NCBI GenBank assembly: GCA_012295275.1
Contig: CM022679.1
Span: forward strand, 25,774,407-25,838,406
Direction: 5' to 3'
DNA from: Chrysomallon squamiferum
Taxonomy: Eukaryota > Mollusca > Gastropoda > Neomphalida > Peltospiridae
Length of the DNA: 64,000 nucleotides
The position numbers and the translations under genes were made by a program. Position 1 is the first letter of the stretch. The number at the start of each line of letters is the position of its first letter. Under the pieces are notes generated by a model. It was not told the origin of the DNA, did not search any database, and saw only the letters and a program-made list of their open reading frames with translations. Shown here in pieces: positions 31,715 to 42,192 of the stretch.

Positions 31715-34126
31715 TGTACTTTTATGATTTTAAAAAACAGGTGGAACAATGGTGCGGAATATGTTTTGGGAACTACTAAATTCTCCAAAAGATTCCGATC
31801 TCTGGAAATTGAGGTTCATAATAAAACAAACAGCGTCCTCCATTTAAAATCAAGTCATTTTGCAGAAGGAGAATGGTTTACTGGTCTCGAACCCGAAGAA
31901 ATCGATCCAAATCAGAAAAGCTTTGGACGTGTCGCAAATCATCAACGTACATGGGAAGGTGTGAAAGGTGGTGTCGAGTTTGAAATAGAAAGCACTGGGA
32001 TGAACTTTTACACTGGGTTTGAGAATCCTTTTAAAGGTGACTACAAGTCTTTCATTGCTATTGATGAGAATAAATCAGCAAAGTGGGCTTGTGAGAAAAA
32101 CAGTGAAGGTTCTAGTAAGACTGTGAAAGTTCAAGATTACGATCTGTCATGTTCCCCACAAAATCCAACAGAATCGGAGTTTAAGAAATTCGTTTTCACT
32201 ATTAAAAAGGTCAGTTTAATATGCTTCCCCTACATGTATATATGTATAAACAAAAAGCAGTTTCTGGACTAATATAAAATTATTGAATGTTGTAATAAAT
32301 AAATAAATAAATAAATAAATAAAGATATTAATAAAAATTTAAAAAAAAGAAAAGAATCAACGACATTAGTTTTATAATTCAGACATTAGTTTTATAAATC
32401 AAAAAATTAATAATGATGGTCTACATTTGCTAAGCCTGTTTTTTAATCAGGTATTTTAAACATTGTGCATAGTTATATACACACATACACCTCAAGTACC
32501 AAAACAGGAATCTCGAATTAATCAGTATGTTTCAACATTACATTGCAACTATTTTAATCAGTGTTACATGACCTCTAATAAAATAACTGAGATCTCTGTG
32601 TATATATGAAAATGAGTATTCTGTCGTTAAATTTATTGTGAGAAATAATAGGTTTAGTTTACGTCATTTTTATGAACTTGACAATTTTTTTAATTTTACT
32701 TTTAATATACTTACTCTTGCTGTACTGTTGCTGAGTAACACTAATGTAATTAAGGTCTTATATTTTGAATTTCTGTGCTCTTAACAGGTTCAAATGATCC
32801 ATTAAAACAAAAGCTGTTTAATATATTAGTTTATTAACTGGAAAAAATATGTTAAAGAACTAAATATATAGATAGCCGTTATAACAACAACAAACAGCAC
32901 ATAATAGTAATAATGAAATTTTATATTATTTATTGAAGAATGAATAAATCAATAAATTAATGATTAAAACAAACATAATATTATATACAGGATATAGTAT
33001 TTTTAAATATTATCAACAAAACTTCCTATGATCTATGTTACAAAAATAAATTCGTCGAACGTAAAACTGTTTTGGTGGAGCCACGCACCATTGCAGAAAA
33101 TAAAACCGAAACCATCGTTTTGACACATTCTAGAGGATGTTTAGGAAAAGTGGCTGGTGGATTCAAATATACCATCTTAAAAGGACAAAAATTAATCTTG
33201 TACATTGGTTTTCGTAAGACAAAAGTGAAAAGTCTTAGGACATTCATTGACATAAAGAACGATAAAACAGCTGAATGGGCCTGCAAAAAAGCAGTCAATA
33301 AACGCGAAACCAAAAAGAATCGTGGCTACACTTTGCTTGCTTCCACAGACTATAAAAACCAAACTTTCTATTACACTATTAAAAAGGTCGTAAGCAAAAC
33401 TTATTTTCATTTTCTAACTTTATTTCAAATCATCATCAACATGATCTGTCGCGCGCGTTCCCCCGTGTTTGTGTGTGTGTGTTTCAATCACTCGGAAGAA
33501 ATCTATTAGCATAGTACATAATAACTAATAATATTGTAAATTAATTTGATTACACTATGAAAGTATCCCTCTGACATTATGTTTAACAGTTTTATGTTAT
33601 TTAGAATACTACTTCTAATATAATAATAATAAGAAGAAGAAGAAGAAGAAAACCGATACCGAAAGCTACAAAATCTTTCATCAATTATAACTTTATATTA
33701 ATTTTTATCTCAACCTTTAAAGAAAAGTCCTGAACATGAGAAAATAATGTAACTATTTCTTTTTAGACTTGTCTGTATTAAAAAGCTATTTTTTAATTCT
33801 GCTGCGGGATATTTATTTCTAGAATATCATGTTTCAGTTATAATGAACTTAACGTTCGATTTTAACATTTATTTTATTTTTATTTATTATTATTATTTAA
33901 ATTAATTTTTATTTATTTATTAATACTTTTCTTGTTATTGAAAATAAAAAGAAAAAAAAACATGAAAAAAAACGATTTATTTCTCAAAATGAGTTTTAAA
34001 AGTGCATATTTATTATTTTACTTGCTTTATTATTATTATTATTATTATTTTTTTTTTTTTCAGCGTTCCACTGACCCTCAAACAGTACTTCCCACGCAAG
34101 CAAGAGGCGGTACAGTCTACATCTAA
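31477..34126 (+). CDS. Two-domain aegerolysin-like protein, four exons, apparently intact (copy 2)
   Basis: Proposed exons: 31477-31583, 31741-32209, 32991-33389 and 34064-34126, giving 345 codons and a stop. The first intron is phase 2 (TG|G makes Trp36) and the other two are phase 0. Donors are gttagt, gtcagt and gtaagc; acceptors are acag, acag and ttttcag. Residues 1-36 are charged, then hydrophobic around 26-36. Domain A is about 37-192 and domain B about 193-325, followed by a 20-residue tail. Domain A has an I-x-V-x-N-K-T start near 59-65, a G-x-W at 79-81, G-G-V at 112-114, F-x-N-P-F at 129-133, A-K-W-A-C at 149-153 and a final F-T-I-K strand. This order fits the aegerolysin family (small beta-sandwich, lipid-binding, some with pore-forming partners), including bacterial Gpp34-type proteins. 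An actinoporin-like fold is the main alternative. No signal peptide is evident. An in-frame Met just before exon 2 allows a shorter start. Function is inferred only. Confidence 0.7.
31604..31714. repeat. ATT/ATC microsatellite in the first intron of the aegerolysin-like gene
   Basis: About 110 bp of ATT with ATC variants takes up most of the 157-bp first intron and ends 27 bp before the acceptor. Its length may affect splicing of exon 1 to exon 2. Confidence 0.9.
33780..33875 (+). other. Intron remnant matching the lead-in to the third domain exon, copy 2
   Basis: The stretch with tattaaaaagctatttttta and gatatttatttctagaatat aligns with 25563-25650 and 53790-53880, the intron before the third domain exon. 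It breaks off in an ATTT repeat at about 33875, just before the exon would start. Copy 2 therefore lost the exon completely. Confidence 0.5.
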
Positions 34127-34793
34127 TCAATTTTAGCTAGATGGCTAGTTTCTAACATACAATAACTGCCAGAGAATCATTAGGCTAGAATTGGTAAAAA
34201 CAGATGGGGGTTTTTATTTTTAAAAATCATCATTATAATATATATATTTAAAAAGTGACAAAATATTATTAGAAACCTTGATTTTAACTTAAATACTGCT
34301 GTGTTACTATGGCTGATCCATGGCTTATATTTCAGCTAACGTTTGTAGGGTACGGAACCCTTGGGTTTTAACTCCAGCTGAGCTATTGGTTTCAGTTTTT
34401 ATATAGTTGGTTATAGGTTATTGTTTATTTGGCCTGTTGGTTTTAAGCTAATTGTATAGAGATACATGTTACTGGAATATTTGGTTTCAACTTTAATGTG
34501 ATTGTTTGCACGAAGCTGAATTCTTTTTTATTTATGTTTACATGTTATTGGAAACTTCAATTTTATATCATATAAGCATGTATTTTTATACAGTAGTGGC
34601 AACTTCTTGCCATATCTAGTAATTTCCAGATAATTACTTGGCATTTATCCTGTATTCGGGATAAAAGTATGTAGAAATTACTAACAGTTTTTCAGTGGTA
34701 GAAAAAGATAATAAGACTTTAATTATTACCGGACACCTTGATTTTAACTTTAATGTGTCCACTAAGGAACCCTTGTTTTTTTCAGAATTTTGA
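34127..34793. other. Unassigned interval between the aegerolysin-like gene and the RGG exons
   Basis: It contains no convincing coding sequence on either strand. It holds loose internal repetition of a cttgattttaactt-type phrase (34278, 34738), which may be part of a long intron or 3' UTR. Confidence 0.4.
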
Positions 34794-34874
34794 TTCTTGT
34801 TTACCAATGAAAAATAAATTTGTATACTTCTGTATCATTTATTATAAATGACAGATCTCTTAACATAATTACAG

Positions 34875-35002
34875 GTGGCCGAGGAGGACTCAGGGGAGGA
34901 AGAGGAGGGGACAGGGGTGGAAGAGGTGGAGGTTCCCTGAGCAGAAGGAGAGGAGACAACAGAGGTGATGGTGATATTAATTCTAGAAAAGCCTTTGACT
35001 GA
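34875..35002 (+). CDS. Short RGG-tail terminal exon, tandem copy 1
   Basis: After an attacag acceptor this exon encodes about 42 residues: [17 protein letters not shown], then D-N-R-G-D-G-D-I-N-S-R-K-A-F-D and TGA. It would be an alternative last exon to the copies at 35.2 and 35.6 kb. The intron-exon boundary and 75 bp of upstream sequence (with cagatctcttaacataatta-type bases) are shared with both other copies. Whether it is used is unknown. Confidence 0.45.
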
Positions 35003-35227
35003 AAACAGTTTTATTTTGCAAAACTCTGACTTCAAAAGATCTTTGTTTATTCTGCTTCTTCTTTTTCTTTTTTTGGGGCTTTTTCTTACTTTTTTTTTTT
35101 TTTTTAAAACTTTAAGCTTCGGGATTTTTATGAATTTTTGTTTTTCTTCTTGTTTATCAATGAAAAATAAATTTGTATATTTCTGTATCATTTATTATAA
35201 ATGACAGATCTCTTAACATAATTACGG

Positions 35228-35358
35228 GTGGCCGAGGAGGACTCAGGGGAGGAAGAGGAGGGGACAGGGGTGGGAGAGGTGGAGGTTCCCTGGGCAGAGG
35301 GAGAGGAGACAACAACAGAGGTGATGGTGATATTAATTCTAGAAAAAACCTGGTATAA
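35228..35358 (+). pseudogene. Short RGG-tail terminal exon, tandem copy 2, acceptor lost
   Basis: It is almost identical in coding content to the copy 350 bp upstream (ends D-G-D-I-N-S-R-K-N-L-V), but the acceptor attacag reads attacgg, so the obligatory AG is gone. The frame also runs slightly past the position of the first copy's stop. It is followed by a poly(T) run at about 35430-35459. Confidence 0.5.
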
Positions 35359-35598
35359 CTGAAAACAGTTTTATTTTGAGAAACTCTGACTTCAAAACAT
35401 CTTTGTTTATTCTGGGGGTTTTTTGGTGTGTGTTTTTTTTTTTTTTTTTTTTTTTTTTTGTAAAACAGATGTACCCGTGTTTTGGGGTTTTTTTAAATGA
35501 ATTTTTGTTTGTTTTTCTTCTTGTGTATCAATGAAAAATAAATTTGTATATTTCTGTATCATTTATTATAAATGACAGATCTCTTAACATAATTACAG

Positions 35599-36030
35599 GT
35601 GGCCGAGGAGGACTCAGGGGAGGAAGAGGAGGAGACAGGGGTGGGAGAGGAAGAGGAGGACTCAGGGGAGGAAGAGGAGGAGACAGGGGAGGGGGAGGAA
35701 GAGGAGGACTCAGGGGAGGAAGAGGAGGAGACAGGGGAGGGGGAGGAAGAGGAGGGGAAAGGGGAGGAAAAGGAGGACTCAGGGGAGGAAGAGGAGGGGA
35801 AAGGGGAGGGGGAGGAAGAGGAGGGGAAAGGGGAGGAAAAGGAGGACTCAGGGGAGGAAGAGGAGGGGAAAGGGGAGGAAGAGGAGGGGAAAGGGGAGGG
35901 GGAGGAAGAGGAGGACTCAGGGGAGGAAGAGGAGGGGAAAGGGGAGGGGGAGGAAGAGGAGGACTCAGGGGAGGAAGAGGAGGGGACAGGGATGGTAGAG
36001 GTGGAGGTTTTCGGGGCAGAGGGAGAGGAG
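35599..36030. repeat. 430-bp purine-strand minisatellite
   Basis: The plus strand is almost entirely A and G (ggaggaagaggagg-type units of 9-36 bp, with an occasional actc). Stop codons all contain T, so nearly all frames on both strands stay open. This explains the long Pro-rich and Ser/Pro-rich frames on the opposite strand. Confidence 0.9.
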
Positions 36031-36080
36031 ACAACAACAGAGGAGGAGGAGATTTTAATTCTACAAAAAGCTTTCACTGA
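35599..36080 (+). CDS. Terminal exon encoding a long RGG-repeat tail (third tandem copy)
   Basis: The exon follows an attacag acceptor and encodes about 160 residues made almost only of G-G-R-G-G-L-R and G-G-R-G-G-(D/E)-R-type repeats. It ends with [20 protein letters not shown] and TGA. RGG tails occur in RNA-binding proteins such as GAR1, fibrillarin, nucleolin and some DEAD-box helicases. I cannot tell which, because upstream exons are not recognisable in the window. The Gly/Arg frame is chosen because the stop and the D-(F/I)-N-S end are shared in this frame by all three tandem copies. The alternative frame is an acidic Glu/Gly repeat. The repeat array is expanded about fourfold compared with the two upstream copies. 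Likely poly(A) signals AATAAA lie at 36621 and 36876. Confidence 0.6.
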
Positions 36081-36900
36081 AGAAAAGTCTGTTATTTTTT
36101 ATTTCTCATTGAAAACAGTTTTACTTTGAGAAACTCAAAAGATGAAAAGATGTGGAGCAATTTCGTTTATGAAAATGAAGAGTGCCTGTCATATTCCGTT
36201 TTGCCTGCTAAAAAGTCGAGCATCTCAGTGAAAATGGATTGGCACAGTTGACTTAATGTGTAAGAAGAAGTTCTCTGCTGGAAAAGTATTTTCACAAATT
36301 TTGAACCTGTTTTCACTGATGAGAAGAAATCATGCTGCCACAAATAAGAAAATTAAAAGAAATATTCTCTTGTTGGTGCTGTGAGAGAAAAAAAAATTGT
36401 GTTCTTTGCATCATGCATCTTTAAAAAAATCTTCTTTTATTAGCTGATAAAATGTCTTAAGAACTGTATTTACATTTCTGGGAGGCCAAAGCCCAAGTAA
36501 AAATTTCTTAATTAATGTCTAAATCATGTGCAGATTAATGTTGGATTGACAAAATGAAACTGTTGGAACATCTAAGAAAAGTTAGATAAATTTATATATT
36601 TATCAAATGAAATATTTAGTAATAAAACATCAAGTAAGAAAAACCTGTTTCTAATTTTATTTATTATTTTTTCACATTTTACATATTGCAATTTGTATTT
36701 TTAACAGTGTATTCATGAATTTTTGTTGTTAGGTAATTTATTTTAACATTCTAAAAATAATTTAGTTTTTTTTTTTTAATGGCAGAAATTTTAATTTTTA
36801 TAATCATGGTTTGTATGGATCCAGTTTGTTAGAGATAAAAAAGAAAAACATGAAACATTGTTAATTATTACCATCAATAAACTGTATGGAAGGTCTTCAG
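36081..36900 (+). other. Probable 3' UTR of the RGG gene
   Basis: The AT-rich sequence after the stop lacks R-unit repeats and long microsatellites, unlike its surroundings. AATAAA occurs at 36621-36626 and 36876-36881, the second followed by a T/G-rich stretch typical of downstream poly(A) elements. Confidence 0.4.
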
Positions 36901-38140
36901 TTGTTTGTTTTCATTGTTGTATTTGTTTTTCATGAACATGTGTATTAGTTATTATTATTCAAATCTGTTTTGGATGTCGTGGGAAGAAAAATGTATTAAA
37001 TGAACAGTAACTCGAGGGTGATGGTGTACTGTAATACTGAAAGGCTAGTTCATAATCTAAAATAACACTGGATGCAGAATCAAACTAACTTTCAGTTACC
37101 TAGATATTGAATGTCAATTTTGGAAAATTCCTTTATAAAAATACCTTGATTGCCAGCCATTTTAAAAAGTCCCTTTTCCATTAAATTTGTGTTAAAAATA
37201 AGCAAAAAAGTAGACTAAAAGATTAGCAGCAAAGAGTTTTTTTCATATTTGTTTTAGAGATGGTGACAAATAAGACTGTCATAATCTTTAATGAATCTTT
37301 AATATGGACATACATGGGATCGATCACACAAACTGTTGTATGTCAGTTCATTAACTATGTACTACATATCATTTTATACGCTCATTTAACAACATGTATG
37401 ACCAATGCAAGAGGACTGCCACACTAGCAAGTTGCTAGGTTATCTGCATCAGTATTGTCCCAGTCATCTTGCTTAAAAAAAACCACAGAATAATAATAAT
37501 AAGAAGAAGAAGAAGTAGAAGAAGAAGAAAGAAAATATTTGCCAAAATATATACAATGTGTAATGAGACAAATTCAAGTAATATTGCTTACATGACAGCT
37601 GAAGTTTCCCTGTTGACATCTGATATTGATATCAGCATGACTGCAGAAATATTTAATACATTTTAGTAATATACGTTTTTAAATTAATCAAACTGATATT
37701 TTTGCTTATACAGATCACGAATGATATCTTTAAATTTAACGTTTGTCTTTATAAATGGGAAATACGATGCTATTTAAGCCCATTTTTAAATCCAATAATC
37801 AATTCCTTTGTACCCCGTTTAAAATATAACATTCTCCATCTCTCTGTTTTCAAAACTTAGTGCTGCTTGATAGCTTTGTTATTTGTTGTTTGCTAATTCT
37901 ACCCAAGATCGTTCTGTTAGATCCCTCATAACAACGATGTTTTAGCCATGACATGAACCATATAATGCAGTATTATCGAGTCTTTTGATAAAATGCAGGC
38001 GTTGTGTTGGTGCTTGTCTTGGCAAATTGTTTCTTGACAAACAGCTCTGGTTTAAGTGATATACACAGTGGATTAATTTGCTCTAAATTCTTTTCTGAAA
38101 GAATAATAAAACTATCAATCTGCCAAATTTATTGTGTTTT
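36900..38140. other. Unassigned interval
   Basis: AT-rich, largely single-copy looking, with one AAT/AAG microsatellite at 37491-37530. The longest open frame spans that microsatellite and does not look coding. I see nothing else. Confidence 0.4.
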
Positions 38141-41100
38141 ATAAGAATAAATCAGCTAATACTGATAGCAAGAATAATTCAGTTGATTATAAAAATAATG
38201 AAGGCAGCATCAATAGCCATTTCAGTAATTAGCAAATGCAGCAATACACAATTAAAATCAGGAGGTAATTTCAATAATTGTCAGTAAACTCTTTAAATAA
38301 TTAATTTTGTGTCAGTGAATAGTTCTGGTGATGTCAAGGACTGTTTGAATATATCTCATCAGACTAACAGTTTGATCTAATTTTTTATTTAAACACTTAC
38401 CATTCCACAAACTTCCATACTTTCAAATCTGACTGAAACTTTATTTTGGTTAGAATTAGTATTTGTCTTGAAATTCCATGACATATGCACACAGTCAGCA
38501 TAAGTTTTTGATTCAAAGTCTTACTATGATTAGTTCTTTTGCTGCTTGTTCAAACATAAAACTATCTATGCTTACATCTGTTATCAAAACCAACAAGTTT
38601 GTCCTTTCCATCATCAAAAACATTTTATTTACTTTTTTAATTTATTGTTTTTAAATCATTAGTTAGCAACAAGGCTCAAAGAAAAATTACAAAATTTCCC
38701 ATAAATTACAAAATATGTTTTCATAACCTTAAATATATTCATAATCTGAATAAATAAGTATGTAGAACAAGTGAACATACAATGATGTTAATGTAATAAT
38801 TCATTTTACTAATTCAGTTGTTGTAAAAAGAAGACTATAAATTTGTATAATGCATAAAAGTTTTGTTACTGGGAAATACATACCCTTGTGTTGTTGATGC
38901 TGTTACACTAACTACCATGATTGTTGCTGGGGTAAGGATATCTTGAAGGAAAGTATTCTTTTTGGAATTTGTAAAAATGTCATTTCCCAGTTTCTGAAAT
39001 AAAAATAACATAAAGAAACAATTACTGGTGAAAAAACAAAACAAAAAAAAACAAAAAACAAATGCTATTCAAATGACTTTAAGAAGAAAATGATTTGTTA
39101 TTTATATTAATTAATAACATTGTAGCATTTATTTAACTCTTACAAATTTCATATTTGTATAAACAGTGAGGGAAAAAAGAAATTACTTTATGTAGAAACA
39201 GAGAATGCAATATATACAATATGCTTTAAATTATGAATGAAAAACTGATAAAATACCTTCACTGTGTATATATATTCCATAGATGTCTGAACCAAAGATT
39301 CTAATTCTGGAAAACATTTAGAATACAGATCTTGTGTGAACTTGCGAATTACATTTGAAAAAAGAAGAAAATGAAAACAACAATATTAATTAACAAAATA
39401 ATATCGTTAACATCAAAATGATAAATCAAATATTTATACAGTTCAGTATTCTATAAATATGATTATGCTATCAATCCCAAATTCAAATCTGATAATGTGT
39501 ATTTTATAATTTTTTGCCACATCAACCATGACCCTTGATGTATGATTGTGTTTCTTCTATACCTAAGGTAGAAACAAGCTTTAGAAACAATGAAAAATAG
39601 GGTAAATAATGACTAGATAGAAATTGATTTGTCTGGGACTGAGATAGTATATATGTCTGCTAACAAAGCACATACTTTCAGAAGTGTTTAAGTACTTCTC
39701 AGGTAACAGATAATAAGGTGTTATGACTTTTATAACAGATCATGGAGCACTGTGGATTTATAGCCATCAGATGGGAGATAATTAATCAACATGTACTGAG
39801 CATTATTTCTAAATCTTTGCATATCCTTGTTGATTACAAACATGTTAAATATCAACAGTTCATCTAGTATTTTTGTACTGATTTAAAACTCATTATCTGA
39901 TATTGTCAATAAAAAAAAATGTCCAGCTGTGTGGATAATTTTTATTCTGAACTTGGATAAATACTTTTTATTTACAGTGAATCCTACATTAAATTCCAAA
40001 ACACAGAGTTATTTTAATAAGCCTGATATCCAAAACTGAAAATGAAAGATAAAAAAAATATATATCACCAAATGACAATTGAAAGTTGAAAAGAAAAGAA
40101 GAAGACTATTATAGAGCAATTTATTATTTGTGATGCAAGCAACAAATCTTTATCTGGTGTTTGAAGAAACTCACTAATTTCATTGTCAATCTCTACAGTC
40201 AACATGTCCTCAGGATCAGCTTCGACAGGTTCAGGAACTGAAAAACTAAAAGAAAACAAATAAATACATACATAATTTCTTTTTATTATTCTTCAGTGTC
40301 TATAAACTGTTTTTGTTTCATGAAAAGAATAAAGCTATCTTATTTATATTTAATGTTGTGTACTAATACATGGTTCACATGATGGGCAACACGGGCAAAA
40401 AACTTGACATACTGTACTGTGCTTTACTTTAAATCCACAGTGTTCTGTTATTTCTGTCAAATTATATTTATTAATAAATCATGTAATCAACTGTATGAAT
40501 ACCTGCAAAAATGCATTTTGATTAGAAGTTAAGAATAAGCTCAGGCATACAATCAGATGAAACCTCGCATGAATCCTATAATATCAGTTTACTTTTCAGA
40601 ATAATGTATTAAGAAAGCAGACAATGTCCATTAACCTACCACTGTCTCTTCTTGAAGTCTTCGAGTATTTCCATACATTGCCTGTGATCTTAGGCAGCTG
40701 AACAAAATGGGAGAAAAAAGAAAAAATAATGCATAAAATATATTTAATATTATTATCATTAAAAGTGTTATAATCTAAAAAGAAGTTTTAATTCTAAAAC
40801 CATATACATCTATATGTTCCTGTGAAGACTGAAGGACCTGTTTTGTCCTCTGTATTATATTTATAGTATTTACTCATTTCAGCAAACCTATAGTTGAATC
40901 AATAAATCATTATTATAATGAATTTATATGTATCTGTCTTACAGACTGTTTTCACCTCTTTACTGTCTCTCAGCTTGTCCACACAGCTGACTGAGGAGTA
41001 CTGTTTATCCAGATCCACGTAACCTCTTCCACATTGGCAATCTCAGCCTGAACCTCTTCTTCATCTTGTTCAACATCTTCACCCCCTTCCTCTTTCTGAA

Positions 41101-41640
41101 ATAAAGTGAACATTAAAATACTCATTTAAATAAATACAAGATATATTACTTGACATACTGGCAGGAATGACATAATTTAATATAAATAATAAACAAATGA
41201 TATTCCATCAAGATAATATTTATGGTTAAAATTATTTCCATTGCATGTCAATCCATTATATTCAGATAAAATGCTAAAAGTGAAGTTCGTTATGTTTGCT
41301 TTAGATGTCATAAATTAAAATAAAATATTAAACCTGAACGTATCAATCATTCAATGAGTTTTAACTTAATAACAACAGTAATACTATTTATAATAAAGTC
41401 TGATATTATATAATAATATCTATAATCAGTTTGTATTTTGTGAATGCTTTTTATACTGAAGAAAGAAACTAAAATTACGAAGATAATCATAATAATATAA
41501 AAGTTAACACAAGCTAAAAATTTCAAGTTTGATAATCTCTCGGGACTGAATCATTGCAAAAGCATATACTATATATTCATAATATTGTGATGAATATCTT
41601 TTCTAAATTTTGTAACTCGGTCTTTGAGCTTGAGTGCATG
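38140..41640. repeat. Segmental duplication, block A (partner of 57118-60745)
   Basis: Collinear similarity runs from the agaataaatcagctaatact phrase (38144) to the ttgtaactcggtctttgagc phrase (41611), including introns and all five PRPF31 exons. The partner block has the same order and orientation at 57121-60740. Block A continues at its right with R-unit sequence, block B with an AAT tract. Confidence 0.85.
38884..41095 (-). pseudogene. PRPF31: PRPF31 pseudogene block A, N-terminal exons
   Basis: Five exons run on the minus strand: 41095-40956 (acidic E-E-G-G-E-D-V-E-Q-D-E-E-E, then a frameshift, then V-D-L-D-K and K-L-R-D-S-K-E), 40688-40640 (M-E-I-L-E-D-F-K-K), 40237-40175 (P-V-E-A-D-P-E and T-V-E-I-D-N-E-I), 39354-39257 (V-I-R-K-F, Y-S-K-C-F-P-E-L-E-S-L-V) and 38993-38884 (L-G-N-D, I-L-T-P-A-T-I-M-V-V-S-V-T-A-S-T-T-Q-G). 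This is the order of the N-terminal half of Prp31. Damage: a frameshift in the first exon, a 20-bp deletion in the third, and an acceptor changed from ag to aa before the fourth. No Nop-domain or C-terminal exon follows. The last exon, the best-conserved part of the protein, is undamaged. Confidence 0.85.
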
Positions 41641-41644
41641 TATG

Positions 41645-41867
41645 ATAAACCTGTGAATCTGCACAAGTAAGTCATGTAACACTCAACACACGTGAAGTAT
41701 TGGAAGATCGTCTTACAGTTAACGTGTGCAGCAGTACAAAGACATCAGTTTTTGTTTTCAGATTACAAGGCAATAGACTCAGAGCGTGATCCAACTCTAA
41801 ATACGAAACCAATATACATTTCACAGTTTTTGTTTTATATATATAAAGACTAAATCCAAAGATAATC

Positions 41868-41945
<78 letters not shown>

Positions 41946-42105
41946 TTTTGTTTTTGTTTTATTTAGTTAATAAGTCTGTTGAGATTATGAGTTACTACAC
42001 ACACCAAAGTTTTTATTTTGAAATCACTAATATCAGGGAATCAATAAGAGATCACATGTGGTTTGTAGCTGAAAATACAAAGAATTAACATGCAATTTCT
42101 GATTT
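41645..42105 (+). repeat. R-unit fragment
   Basis: It runs from the tgataaacctgtgaatctgc phrase to ttaacatgcaatttctgat, where the repeat ends abruptly. A 70-bp ATT tract lies at 41874-41944. Confidence 0.7.
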
Positions 42106-42106
42106 A

Positions 42107-42192
42107 ACAGTCCTACTGCTTCCATCAGTAAATGTTCTTTCATAAAAAAGTTGTTCAACATTTTCTTCAAAATAATCATGTCTTTGTTCTGA
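42107..42192 (-). other. Candidate exon, unknown gene
   Basis: On the minus strand a tttatttcag acceptor precedes an open stretch. One frame reads Q-R-H-D-Y-F-E-E-N-V-E-Q-L-F-Y-E-R-T-F-T and another K-D-M-I-I-L-K-K-M-L. It is cut off by R-unit sequence at 42105. I do not recognise either frame. Confidence 0.25.

Larger units (their letters stand above)
34794..36130 (+). repeat. Tandem triplication of a roughly 360-bp terminal-exon unit
   Basis: Units start near 34794, 35149 and 35521, each with tcaatgaaaaataaatttgt-like sequence, then the acceptor, the RGG exon and a gaaaacagttttattttg-like stretch downstream. The period is about 355-370 bp, except that the third unit is enlarged by its expanded Gly/Arg array. 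Confidence 0.8.

Noticed and set aside
35528-36077. Pro-rich and Ser/Pro-rich minus-strand frames of about 170 residues, and the acidic plus-strand frame
   Set aside because: They are by-products of a purine-only strand, which cannot contain stop codons. The Gly/Arg frame has the conserved end in all three copies.
40640-40688. Alternative reading of the second PRPF31 exon with its acceptor at the upstream cagctg
   Set aside because: That frame either meets a TAA at once or gives a sequence unlike Prp31. The ctaag acceptor gives M-E-I-L-E-D-F-K-K, which fits the family.
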